A DNA stretch of 64,000 nt, from assembly GCF_002007115.1 (NCBI RefSeq), contig NZ_MVAD01000005.1, forward strand, positions 1-64,000, given 5' to 3'. The stretch is from Massilia sp. KIM (lineage in GTDB: Bacteria > Pseudomonadota > Gammaproteobacteria > Burkholderiales > Burkholderiaceae_D). Numbering within the stretch: the stretch's first letter is position 1; the number at the start of each line of letters is the position of its first letter. Under the pieces are notes generated by a model, which worked only from the letters and a program-made list of their open reading frames with translations, did not search any database and had not been told where the DNA came from. Positions 17,322 through 25,385 of this stretch are shown here, one piece after another. Position numbers and translations under genes: made by a program.

Positions 17322-19457
17322 TCAGCCCTCCAGGCGCAGCGGCAGGCGGGTGATGCGCTTGCCGGTGAGGACGCGCAGCGCGTTCGCCACCGCCGGCAGC
17401 ACCGGCGGCAGGGCCGGCTCGCCCATCCCGCCGGGCGGCGCGTCGCTGGCCACCAGGTGCACGTCCACCGGCGGCATCTCGTGCATGCGCAGCACCGGGT
17501 AGTCGTGGAAGTTCGACTGCTGCACCGCGCCCTTCTCCACCGTGGCTTCGCCGTACAACAGGGCGGACAGGCCATACACGATCGAGCTTTCGACCTGGGC
17601 GCGCGCCTGCTGAGGGTTGATCACGGTGCCGCAGTCGACCGCGCAGGTGACCCGCGTCACGCGCGGCTGGCCGTTCTCGATGCGCACCTCCGCCACCTCG
17701 GCCACCACGGTGCCGAAGATCTCGCACATCGCGATGCCGCGCGCGCTGCCGGCCGGCGGCGGGCGATCCCATCCGGCGGCGCGCGCCGCCAGTTCCAGCA
17801 CCGCGCGCTGGCGCGGACGACCGTCCAGCATCGCCAGGCGGAAGGCCAGCGGATCGCGCCCGGCCCGGTGGGCCAGCTCGTCGACCATGGATTCGGCCGC
17901 GAAGCAGTTCTGGTTGCCGCCCGGGGTGCGCCAGAACCAGATCGGGATGCCGGGGTCGGTGTCGATCCAGCGCACCTCGAGGTTCGGGATGGCGTAGGGC
18001 GGCGCCAGGGTCTCGGTGGCGTACTGGTCGACGCCGTTGGGCTTGCGCAGGAAAGCGAAGCCGGTCCACTTGCTGATCGCCGCCACCGCGATGCGCGCCT
18101 GGAAGGAATCGATGCGCCCGTCGCCGCCCAGCGAAGCGTCGATGCGGATCCGGTTGTAGGGGCGGTAGTAGCCGCCGCGCATGTCGTCTTCGCGGGTGTA
18201 CATCAGCTTGACCGGGCGGCCGGCCGCTTTCGCGATCTCGGCCGCGCTGCGCACGAAGTCCGGCGCGCCGCGCCGGCCGAAGCCCCCGCCCAGCAGCAAG
18301 GTGTGGATGCGCACCTGCTCCGGCTTCAGGCCGGCGATGCGCGCCACCTCGCGCTGGGCCACGGTCTGGTGCTGGGTGCCGGTCCAGACCTCGGCGCTGT
18401 CCTGGCGGATGTGGACCGTGCAGCTCATCGGCTCCATTGAGGCCTGCACCAGGAATGGCTGTTCGAACTCGAGCGAGAGCGAGCGGCCCGGCGTTGTCCT
18501 CGGGCTGCCCTGGGCCAGGTCGACCAGGCCCGGCTCGCGCAGGGCGGCGGCGTAGCGTTCGCGCAGCGCTTCCATGCCGGTGTCGCCCAGCGGACCGGGC
18601 GACCATTCGGTCACCAGGGCCTTGCGGCCTTGCAAAGCGGCCCAGGTGTGCTCGGCCAGCACGGCCACGCCGCCGCTGACCGGGATCACGGCGCGCACGC
18701 CCTTGACCGCCAGCGCCGGCGCCGGGTCGTGCTTGAGCAGGGTGGCGCCGAAGGCGGGCGGGAAGGCCATGACGGCTACCAACTGGCCGGGCAGGCGCAT
18801 GTCGATCCCGTATTGCGCGCTGCCGTCGACCTTGCCCGGCGTGTCCAGGCGCGGCAGGGGCTTGCCGATCAGGGTGAAGTCGCGCGAGTTCTTCAGGGGC
18901 GGGTCCTGGGGCACGGGCAGGGTGGCGGCCAGCGCCAGCAGCTCGCCATAGCCGGCGCTGCGGCCGCCCGGGCCGAGCACGCGGCCGGCGCGGGTCGACA
19001 GCTGCGCGGGCTCGAGCTGCCATTGGCGCGCCGCCGCCGCGACCAGCACCGCGCGCGCCGCCGCCCCGGCCTGGCGCAGGCGTTCCCAGTTCAGGCGGAC
19101 CGAGGTCGAGCCGCCGGTCGACATCAGCGGCGCTTTCGGATTGGCGTAATCGGCGTGCACGGGGGCCTGCTCGACCTTCACGCTGCGCCAGTCGGCGTCG
19201 AGTTCGTCGGCCACGATCTGGGCCAGGCCGGTGAGCACGCCCTGGCCCATCTCGGACTTGCCGCAGATGACCGTGACGCTGCCGTCGGCGCCGAGGCGCA
19301 GGAAGGGATTTGGCGCGAAGGGTGTGGCGGCGCCGGGCGCGGCGGCGAATGCCTCCGGCAGGCCGGCGCCGATCGCCAGGCTGCCGCCGGCCAGCAGCAG
19401 GGTGCGCAGGAAGCCGCGGCGGGCGTCGCTGGCGGGGGCGAAGTCGATGCTCATCAT
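17322..19457 (-). CDS. Molybdopterin-binding aldehyde/isoquinoline oxidoreductase large subunit (IorB-like)
   Basis: A 711-residue xanthine-dehydrogenase-family subunit. A twin-arginine signal (RRGFLRT, then a hydrophobic run ending AFAAA) sends it to the periplasm already folded with cofactor. The body has two MoCo-binding halves with [27 protein letters not shown] and [14 protein letters not shown] motifs, as in isoquinoline 1-oxidoreductase beta subunits. The start overlaps the stop of the 2Fe-2S gene (ATGA), so the two are translationally coupled. Likely role: oxidation of N-heterocycles or aldehydes, with electrons passed to the small subunit and a cytochrome. The true substrate is unknown. 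Confidence 0.9.
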   Translation of the reverse strand: MMSIDFAPASDARRGFLRTLLLAGGSLAIGAGLPEAFAAAPGAATPFAPNPFLRLGADGSVTVICGKSEMGQGVLTGLAQIVADELDADWRSVKVEQAPVHADYANPKAPLMSTGGSTSVRLNWERLRQAGAAARAVLVAAAARQWQLEPAQLSTRAGRVLGPGGRSAGYGELLALAATLPVPQDPPLKNSRDFTLIGKPLPRLDTPGKVDGSAQYGIDMRLPGQLVAVMAFPPAFGATLLKHDPAPALAVKGVRAVIPVSGGVAVLAEHTWAALQGRKALVTEWSPGPLGDTGMEALRERYAAALREPGLVDLAQGSPRTTPGRSLSLEFEQPFLVQASMEPMSCTVHIRQDSAEVWTGTQHQTVAQREVARIAGLKPEQVRIHTLLLGGGFGRRGAPDFVRSAAEIAKAAGRPVKLMYTREDDMRGGYYRPYNRIRIDASLGGDGRIDSFQARIAVAAISKWTGFAFLRKPNGVDQYATETLAPPYAIPNLEVRWIDTDPGIPIWFWRTPGGNQNCFAAESMVDELAHRAGRDPLAFRLAMLDGRPRQRAVLELAARAAGWDRPPPAGSARGIAMCEIFGTVVAEVAEVRIENGQPRVTRVTCAVDCGTVINPQQARAQVESSIVYGLSALLYGEATVEKGAVQQSNFHDYPVLRMHEMPPVDVHLVASDAPPGGMGEPALPPVLPAVANALRVLTGKRITRLPLRLEG

Positions 19458-19912
19458 GCCTCCTGCGTGGACACGCTCTTGATGGCGGCGCGGATGCGCG
19501 CATAGGTGCCGCAACGGCAGATGTTGCCGCTCATGGCCTCGTCGATCTGGCTGTCGTCGGGACGCGGTATGCGGCGCAGCAGCGCCACCGCGCTCATCAC
19601 CTGGCCCGACTGGCAGTAGCCGCACTGGGGCACGTCGGCGGCGACCCAGGCCGACTGGACCTTGCGGCCCAGTTCCGTGGCGCCGACGCCTTCGATGGTG
19701 GTCACGGTTTTGCCGGCGACGGATGCCAGCGGGGTCTGGCAGGCGCGCACCGGCTCGCCGTCCACGTGCACCGTGCAGGCGCCGCACAAGGCCATGCCGC
19801 AGCCGTACTTGGTGCCGGTCAGGCCGGCCAGGTCGCGCACCGCCCACAGCAGCGGCATCTCGCCTTCCGCATCCAGGCGCAGTGGTTTTCCGTTCAGGGT
19901 CAGTTCGATCAT
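19454..19912 (-). CDS. (2Fe-2S)-binding small subunit of molybdenum hydroxylase (IorA-like)
   Basis: A 152-residue protein with two [2Fe-2S] cluster domains. The plant-type ferredoxin half has [14 protein letters not shown] plus a later ACQTP cysteine. The helical half has CGYCQSGQ and NICRCGTY. This is the standard partner of Tat-exported CoxL-like subunits. It has no signal of its own and is expected to travel with the large subunit. It is the first gene of the pair. Confidence 0.93.
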   Translation of the reverse strand: MIELTLNGKPLRLDAEGEMPLLWAVRDLAGLTGTKYGCGMALCGACTVHVDGEPVRACQTPLASVAGKTVTTIEGVGATELGRKVQSAWVAADVPQCGYCQSGQVMSAVALLRRIPRPDDSQIDEAMSGNICRCGTYARIRAAIKSVSTQEA

Positions 19913-19998
19913 GTCTTCGCTTCCATGTCTTTGCTTACTACTCGCACGCGCCGGGATGGCGGCTCGAAGACATGGTAGGGCGGGGTGGGGGCGGCGAC

Positions 19999-20036
19999 TA
20001 GCCGTGCGCGGCTGCATGGACCGTGCAGCCTGGCTA
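19999..20036. terminator. Strong hairpin between the msh operon and the 2Fe-2S gene
   Basis: Outer stem TAGCC/GGCTA and inner stem GGCTGCA/TGCAGCC with a 7-nt loop. There is no T-run after it on either strand, so it may mark an mRNA 3' end by other means or be a processing site. It lies ten bases beyond the stop of the last msh gene. Confidence 0.4.
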
Positions 20037-20045
20037 AACAATCGC

Positions 20046-20513
20046 TCAGTTGCAGAACGCGCTGCCGGCAGTGCAGATGGTGGCCACGCGCGCGCGTTCC
20101 ACGTAGTCGGGACGCGCGACGGCGTCGGCGTCGGGGCAGGCTCCGCCGCCATTGCAGGCGACCGCCTGGATGCGGTAGATCTGCTTCTGCAAGGGGACGC
20201 CTTCGCTGGCCTCGCCCTCGTTGTAGCCGGTGACGGAGCAGGTGACGCTCACGCGAAATCCGCTGTCGGCCAGGAAGTCGTTCAGCTGCGTGGTCTTGCC
20301 GGCGCCGGCCGCGCAGTTGCCCGCCAGGTTGGCATAGGCCCATTCGATGCCGCCGCGCGCGGCCAGGGCGGCGCGCGCGCCGAGCAGGGCCTGGTCGACG
20401 GTCGCCTGCTGGGTGCCGGTCAGGCGCGCCAGCGCCACGGCCAGGCCGGCGACCACCACCAGCAGCACCACCGCGGCGATGTAGGCGAAACCGGATTGAC
20501 GCCGCGCTCTCAT
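20046..20513 (-). CDS. mshP: MSHA biogenesis protein MshP-like
   Basis: A 155-residue protein with a short basic leader, a Gly-Phe junction (RRQSGF) and one long hydrophobic helix ([20 protein letters not shown]). It resembles PilX/MshP-type minor pilins but lacks the Glu at position +5 of a normal prepilin. The rest contains several cysteines, two near the end ([11 protein letters not shown]). It is the last gene of the cluster and overlaps mshO by ATGA. The assignment rests on position and topology more than sequence. Confidence 0.72.
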   Translation of the reverse strand: MRARRQSGFAYIAAVVLLVVVAGLAVALARLTGTQQATVDQALLGARAALAARGGIEWAYANLAGNCAAGAGKTTQLNDFLADSGFRVSVTCSVTGYNEGEASEGVPLQKQIYRIQAVACNGGGACPDADAVARPDYVERARVATICTAGSAFCN

Positions 20514-21364
20514 GGCACGTTGTCGACGTGGGCGCCGAGCACCAGCGAGGCCGATTCGCCGCGCTCGGTGATGGTCAGGCGCGCCTGCACGAAGCCCGCT
20601 TCCTGGGTGGCCCCCTGGTTGGGTTCGTAGAGGAAGCTGCAGGCCGACACCTTGTCCGCCAGGACGGCCGCGTTGGCCGGCAGCGTGCATTGGGCTGCCG
20701 CGGGGAGGGTGCGCGCGAAGCGGTACAGCGTCCCTGTCCCCGTGCCGGTGGCCGGGTCGGTGCCGACCTTGTCGCAGGCATAGGTGACCGCCTGTTCCTG
20801 CCCCGGCACCACGACGAAGCGTCCGCCCTCGTAGCCGGGCGGGATGCGCATCGGCGCCTGCAGCGTGATGCGATGCGCGCCCATGTGCGCGGCCGTAGGC
20901 TCCACCGCCTGGACCGTCTCGACGTTGACGCCGCCGTAGACATCGTCGGGGTTCTGGTTGCCGATCACGATCCGGTCGCCCTGAGCCGGCGCCGCGGCGA
21001 ATGGCGTCAGCACGTCGAACTGGGTCTTGGCCACATCGGTTTCCAGGAAGGCGCTGGGCGCGGCCGGCGTGTCGTTCTGGGTATCCGGGCCGCTGCGGTA
21101 ACGGCCGCCATCGCGGCTGGGCACCATTTCGATGCACTGGCTGGAGAGCGGGCGCACCGAGTTCGGCACCGCCGCGCGCACTTCGCCGACCAGGCGGCGC
21201 AGCGCGGTGTCGGCCTGGTTGGTCAGGCCTGCGCGCTGTCCGACCAGCAGATAGCTCTGGATCGCCGGTCCGAGCTGCAGGGCGAAGATGCCGCCCAGGA
21301 CGCCGATCAGGACCATCACGACGATCAGCTCGACAAGGGTGAAGCCGTGCTGGCGTGTCATCAT
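20510..21364 (-). CDS. mshO: MSHA minor pilin MshO-like
   Basis: A 284-residue type IV prepilin-like protein. The class III leader MMTRQHG is followed by FTLVELIVVMVLIGVLGGIF, with Glu at +5, for cleavage by the prepilin peptidase. The globular part carries paired cysteines. It belongs to the MshO/PilW group of larger minor pilins. The start overlaps the upstream mshD stop and the end overlaps mshP, both as ATGA. Confidence 0.8.
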   Translation of the reverse strand: MMTRQHGFTLVELIVVMVLIGVLGGIFALQLGPAIQSYLLVGQRAGLTNQADTALRRLVGEVRAAVPNSVRPLSSQCIEMVPSRDGGRYRSGPDTQNDTPAAPSAFLETDVAKTQFDVLTPFAAAPAQGDRIVIGNQNPDDVYGGVNVETVQAVEPTAAHMGAHRITLQAPMRIPPGYEGGRFVVVPGQEQAVTYACDKVGTDPATGTGTGTLYRFARTLPAAAQCTLPANAAVLADKVSACSFLYEPNQGATQEAGFVQARLTITERGESASLVLGAHVDNVP

Positions 21365-21804
21365 GGCTGGGTCCTCCAGCCGGTCAGCGTCAGGGACTCG
21401 CCGCGATGCGTCACCGTCACGCGCACCCTGAGCGCTCCTCCGGCGGGGATGCCGGTCAGGATGGGCTGGTCGACCGCAACGCCCAGGGCGTAGCCCTCCA
21501 GCCCTTCCACCTTGTTGCCGGCAACGTCGAAGATGCCGTTAGTGGCATAGCCGTTGGCGTCGCGCACGTCGTTCCAGCCTGCGCGGCTGGGGGCCGGCGT
21601 GGCGTCGACGGCGAAGGGCTTGAGCAGGATCTCTTCCATCATGCTCTCGGCGATGGCCAGCATCTGCTGGCTCGCAATCGGATCCGCGCTCGCGAGGTTG
21701 GCGCGTGCGTAGGCCGCAGCCAGGCCGGCCAGCGCGATCCCGACGATCACGATGGCGATGATCAGCTCCACGAGGGTCATGCCGGCCGCACGCCTAGTTG
21801 ACAT
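21361..21804 (-). CDS. mshD: MSHA minor pilin MshD-like
   Basis: A 147-residue prepilin-like protein. The leader ends RAAG and the mature part starts MTLVELIIAIVIVGIALAGL, with Glu at +5. It then contains EEILLKPF and a DVAGNKVEGLEGYALGV segment similar to MshD/PilV minor pilins. It overlaps mshC by 11 bp and mshO by four. Confidence 0.8.
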   Translation of the reverse strand: MSTRRAAGMTLVELIIAIVIVGIALAGLAAAYARANLASADPIASQQMLAIAESMMEEILLKPFAVDATPAPSRAGWNDVRDANGYATNGIFDVAGNKVEGLEGYALGVAVDQPILTGIPAGGALRVRVTVTHRGESLTLTGWRTQP

Positions 21805-22288
21805 AGCCGGTGCTCCCTTGCAGCTTGATGGTGCGGCGCGTGGCGCCGGACATGCGGATCTCGACGCTCTCGAAGGCCAGCGCCGAGCCGGAGGGTGTCG
21901 TGGAAATCGTGCCGTTGGGATGGAAATACAGGACCTGGAAGCGGGCGCTCATGCTGACCGCCGTATCCGTGCTGTCGAACTGGTTGTCGGCGACGCCGGC
22001 CAGCTGCAGGCCGCAGGCGCCAGCGCCTTCGGCATCGAGCGGACGCGTGGGCTGCTGGCGGAGGCGCAGCCTGACGCCGCCCGCCTCCAGCGTGGCGCAC
22101 ACCACGCGGCGGCGCGCCACCGCGGTCTTCTGGGCCTGGCGCAGCGCGCTCGTCACCTGGTCGCCGAACACCGTGGCGGCAGTGGTGTTCTCGCCCATCA
22201 GGCGCGGCACGCCGATCGCGGCCAGCACGCCGATCAGGATGATCACCGTGATCAGTTCGACGAAGGTGAAGCCGTGCTGCCGCTTCAA
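21794..22288 (-). CDS. mshC: MSHA minor pilin MshC-like
   Basis: A 164-residue GspH/FimT-type prepilin: leader (M)KRQHG, then FTFVELITVIILIGVLAAIGVPRL. The body has the GspH pattern and one cysteine pair. The start is a TTG at 22288 that overlaps the mshQ stop as TTGA, equivalent to the ATGA junctions in the rest of the operon. No ATG fits, because the next upstream frame has no coding bias before the leader. Confidence 0.82.
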   Translation of the reverse strand: MKRQHGFTFVELITVIILIGVLAAIGVPRLMGENTTAATVFGDQVTSALRQAQKTAVARRRVVCATLEAGGVRLRLRQQPTRPLDAEGAGACGLQLAGVADNQFDSTDTAVSMSARFQVLYFHPNGTISTTPSGSALAFESVEIRMSGATRRTIKLQGSTGYVN

Positions 22289-25194
22289 TGGAAGACCTCG
22301 CGCACGTGGATGATGCGCCTGTTCTCGGGCGGGATGATGCCGAAGGTCGCGCGCCCTGCCGGGTCGCGCGCGAGCGGCGCGCCGGCCGCGCCGCAGTCCT
22401 GGACCGCGCGCAGCCAGGGCAGGTTCGCGCCGCCGGAGGCAGGAAGGTCCGCGACGCAGGCGTTGTTGCCGGCGCTGCTGCCCAGGTTGGGCGCGAGGTC
22501 GACCCATCCGGCGCCGCCGTCGATCTGCTCGACGGGCAGCACAGCGCCGCCCTTAGCCAGCTTGAGCGTCCCCGAGAAGGGTTTGATCACGGGCGCCGCG
22601 CCATTGCCGGAGGAACCGCGCTGGGCGGAAGACCTGGCGCTGAACGCGCTGGCGGGGATGCTGGTGAAACTGTCGTCCTCGTTCAGCAACCAGCTCTTTC
22701 CGGTCCAGTATTCGGCGCTGACCGGCAAGTCCAGGCGCGTGCCCTTCAGGCCCACGCGGCTGGCGATGCGCAGGCGCCCGCTGCGCAGCAGGGGGCGGGC
22801 CAGCTCGTTCGTCTCCGCTCCTGTGGAGTTGATGAGTTCGGCCTTGGCGGAAAGGCCGTTGTCGGCGCGCAGCCGCAGCTTGAACGGGGCCGTCTTGTCC
22901 AGCGTATAGACGGGAGCGGCCGTCGCCACGCCGGCCTTGAAGGCGGAGGCCGCGATCGCCTGGCCACTCAGGGTGCCGCCGCCGGGTTTCTCGACTGTGC
23001 CGCTATCGCTCCAGGCAGACAGGCTCACCGCCTTGGCCAGCTCGCCCGCGTAGTTGCGCGTCACGTTGCCCAGCGCGCTCTTCGCGCTCACCTTCACCGG
23101 CACCGGCTCGCCCACGTAGTAGAACTTGCGGTTCTTCGCGGCCTCGGCGTCGGTCAGGGCGACCTCGAACCAGGCTGGCAGGAAGGGGCCGAAATTGGCC
23201 TCGCAGGATGGGGAGTTCGCGCCGCTCGCGCCCTCGATCTTCAGCGTGCTGCCCAGGAAAGCCGTGACCGAGGCCAGGAAATCGACCTTGCCGGCTTCGC
23301 TCCAGGTCGCCTGTACCGTGGCGACGCCATCCTTGAAATCGCTCATTGCGCCCGGCGCCAATACGCCTTTGTCCAGGCCACCCGGCACGCAGCTCACCGC
23401 AAGCTGGGCGTTGGTCGCTTCCGGGGTCGCGCTCAGCTTCGCGCTGTCGAAGCTCCTGGTGATCGCACCGTTGAGGTTCAGCGCCGTCAACTCCAGGTTG
23501 AAGGGTTTGCCGGAGCGCATGCCCTCGGCCGCCGCAGTGCTGGCGGCGATCCTGAACTTCGCCGGCGCCGCGATGAAACGGCCCTCGCCATTGACGTCTT
23601 CCAGCGTGGCGCGCAGCTTCATGTCACCGGCGTCCGGGAACACCAGTGCAAGCTGCGCCTTGCCGTTGGCGTCGAAGGAAGTCGACACCGCTTGCTGCGC
23701 GCCGTTGCAGGCCAGGGCCGTTCCGCCCAAGGTAAGGCTCGCCGCGCCGCTGGCCGGACGCACATAATTGCAGGCGTACTGCACCGGCTTGCTCACGTTG
23801 GCGAAAGCGGGCACGCAGGCAGTCTGGTTCTGGTTGGCCTTGAGGGCCTGGATGATGGCGGTCTGCCCCGCGCCGGCGTAGTGGTCGGGCACCGTGATCG
23901 CGAAATTGGCGTCGCCCTCGAAGGTCATGTCGCAGCTGCTGCCGCCGTTGGCGGTGTTCCTGCACTGTGTGGCGCCGGTCGTCGCGCCGCCGTGGTCGAG
24001 GCTCAGCTTGGCGATGCCCTTGGCGATGCGCGACACCTCGCCGGTGCTGTTCTCGCCGCTGCTGCCGATCTGCACCTTGGCGCCGCCCGGCTGCAGGGTG
24101 ACAGTGGCGCCGCCCGTGTAGCGCTTGCTGCACGAGGCGTCGGCGCAGGCGGTGACGGTCACCCGTTCGGGCACGCAGGTGTCGGCCCTGCCGTCGTGGG
24201 TGATGCGGAAGTGGTTGATGCCGGGCGGCTGGGCCGGGGCGGCGCACTTCGGGCCCAGCGTGGTGTAGAAGCCATAGCCGCTCTGGTTGTTGACGCAGCT
24301 GCAGTCGCCCGCGGTCGCGCCCTTGCGGCAAGTGATGGTGTCGCTGACGCGGCCGTGCCAGTACAGGTTGGCCAGGTCGACGATGGCCGAGCCCTTGACG
24401 ATGGCTTCCGAGCTTTCCAGGGTCAGGGTGCCGGTGTCGACGTCGCCGTCGACCGTGGTGCCGGAGGCGAGGGTGAGCGAAGATGCGGCCTTGATATCGC
24501 CGGTGACCACGCTGCCGGAAGCCAGCAGGTCGACCACCGGCGCGGTGATCGCGCCCGTGACCTTGCTGCCGGAAGCGAGAGTGAACTTGGTGCTGGCGTT
24601 GACCGCGCCGTTGATCACCACCGGCGAACTGGTAGTGATGGTGGTGCCACTCACCGGGCCGTTGATGGTGGCGTGCGAGCCGATCGAGACTGTGCCCTTT
24701 GAAACCAGGGTGCCGCTGATCTGGATGGTCGAGCCGCTGCCGAGGATCAGCGTGCCGGCCGTGACGTCGGCCTTCATCGTCTGCGCCTGCTTGCCGAAGG
24801 TGAAGGTGTCGGCGGCCTCGAAGGAACCGCCGCTGACCTTGAACTTGTCTGGGTCGATGCCGCCGATATTCAGGTCGCCCGTGCTCGTCAGGCGCGCGCT
24901 GCCCGACATGGTCAGCCCATGGTTGAAGCCGAAGGAGACGTCCGACTGAACGTTGACGGTGTAGCCGTCGGCGATCACGATGGCGTCGTTCCACTCGGGC
25001 AGGGTGAGCTTGGCGCAGGTATAGACCTTGCCCGACAGGCTGCAATTCATGACGCCGCTGGCGCCGCCGAATGTGTACACGGCGGCCTGGGCCGCGCCGG
25101 ACGCCAGCCCGAGCGCGCCCGTCAGCAAGACGGCGGCGAGGCGCGCACCTTGGCGGCCGGCGCGAAACAGCGATGTCGGTGACAGTCTGGGCAT
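22285..25194 (-). CDS. mshQ: MSHA biogenesis protein MshQ-like (DUF6701)
   Basis: A 969-residue exported protein. A Sec signal (LAAVLLTGALGLASGAAQA) covers the N-terminus to about residue 37. Residues 50-290 are Gly/Ser/Thr/Val-rich strand repeats (SGTLVSKGTVSIGSHATI, LLASGSVVTGDIKAAS and similar) that look like a parallel beta-helix. A Cys-rich stretch follows (CRKGATAGDCSC). The C-terminal half matches DUF6701 of MshQ, the large putative adhesin of MSHA pili, and ends with the RATFGIIPPENRRIIHVREV motif. It is the first gene of the cluster, not the last as in Vibrio. Confidence 0.83.
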   Translation of the reverse strand: MPRLSPTSLFRAGRQGARLAAVLLTGALGLASGAAQAAVYTFGGASGVMNCSLSGKVYTCAKLTLPEWNDAIVIADGYTVNVQSDVSFGFNHGLTMSGSARLTSTGDLNIGGIDPDKFKVSGGSFEAADTFTFGKQAQTMKADVTAGTLILGSGSTIQISGTLVSKGTVSIGSHATINGPVSGTTITTSSPVVINGAVNASTKFTLASGSKVTGAITAPVVDLLASGSVVTGDIKAASSLTLASGTTVDGDVDTGTLTLESSEAIVKGSAIVDLANLYWHGRVSDTITCRKGATAGDCSCVNNQSGYGFYTTLGPKCAAPAQPPGINHFRITHDGRADTCVPERVTVTACADASCSKRYTGGATVTLQPGGAKVQIGSSGENSTGEVSRIAKGIAKLSLDHGGATTGATQCRNTANGGSSCDMTFEGDANFAITVPDHYAGAGQTAIIQALKANQNQTACVPAFANVSKPVQYACNYVRPASGAASLTLGGTALACNGAQQAVSTSFDANGKAQLALVFPDAGDMKLRATLEDVNGEGRFIAAPAKFRIAASTAAAEGMRSGKPFNLELTALNLNGAITRSFDSAKLSATPEATNAQLAVSCVPGGLDKGVLAPGAMSDFKDGVATVQATWSEAGKVDFLASVTAFLGSTLKIEGASGANSPSCEANFGPFLPAWFEVALTDAEAAKNRKFYYVGEPVPVKVSAKSALGNVTRNYAGELAKAVSLSAWSDSGTVEKPGGGTLSGQAIAASAFKAGVATAAPVYTLDKTAPFKLRLRADNGLSAKAELINSTGAETNELARPLLRSGRLRIASRVGLKGTRLDLPVSAEYWTGKSWLLNEDDSFTSIPASAFSARSSAQRGSSGNGAAPVIKPFSGTLKLAKGGAVLPVEQIDGGAGWVDLAPNLGSSAGNNACVADLPASGGANLPWLRAVQDCGAAGAPLARDPAGRATFGIIPPENRRIIHVREVFH

Positions 25195-25334
25195 GGGAAG
25201 GTCGAACGCGGAAGGCGTAGGCGAAAGTGTGCATCAGCTCCCTTTTCCACACAACAACTTTTTCGGGCAGGCAATATTGGCAGTACAACTATCCGGTTCA
25301 AAAACGTGCCGAAAACAACGGTGCGGGTAACTGG

Positions 25335-25350
25335 TGTAAACAGCTTTACA
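25335..25350. promoter_or_regulatory. 16-bp palindrome TGTAAA-N4-TTTACA
   Basis: A perfect inverted repeat with a 4-bp centre lies 36 bp before the helicase start and in the divergent spacer to mshQ. It could be a repressor site for either promoter. The binding protein is unknown. Confidence 0.4.
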
Positions 25351-25385
25351 ATATTTCTGTCCAATAAACACCCAGTCGAGACCTC

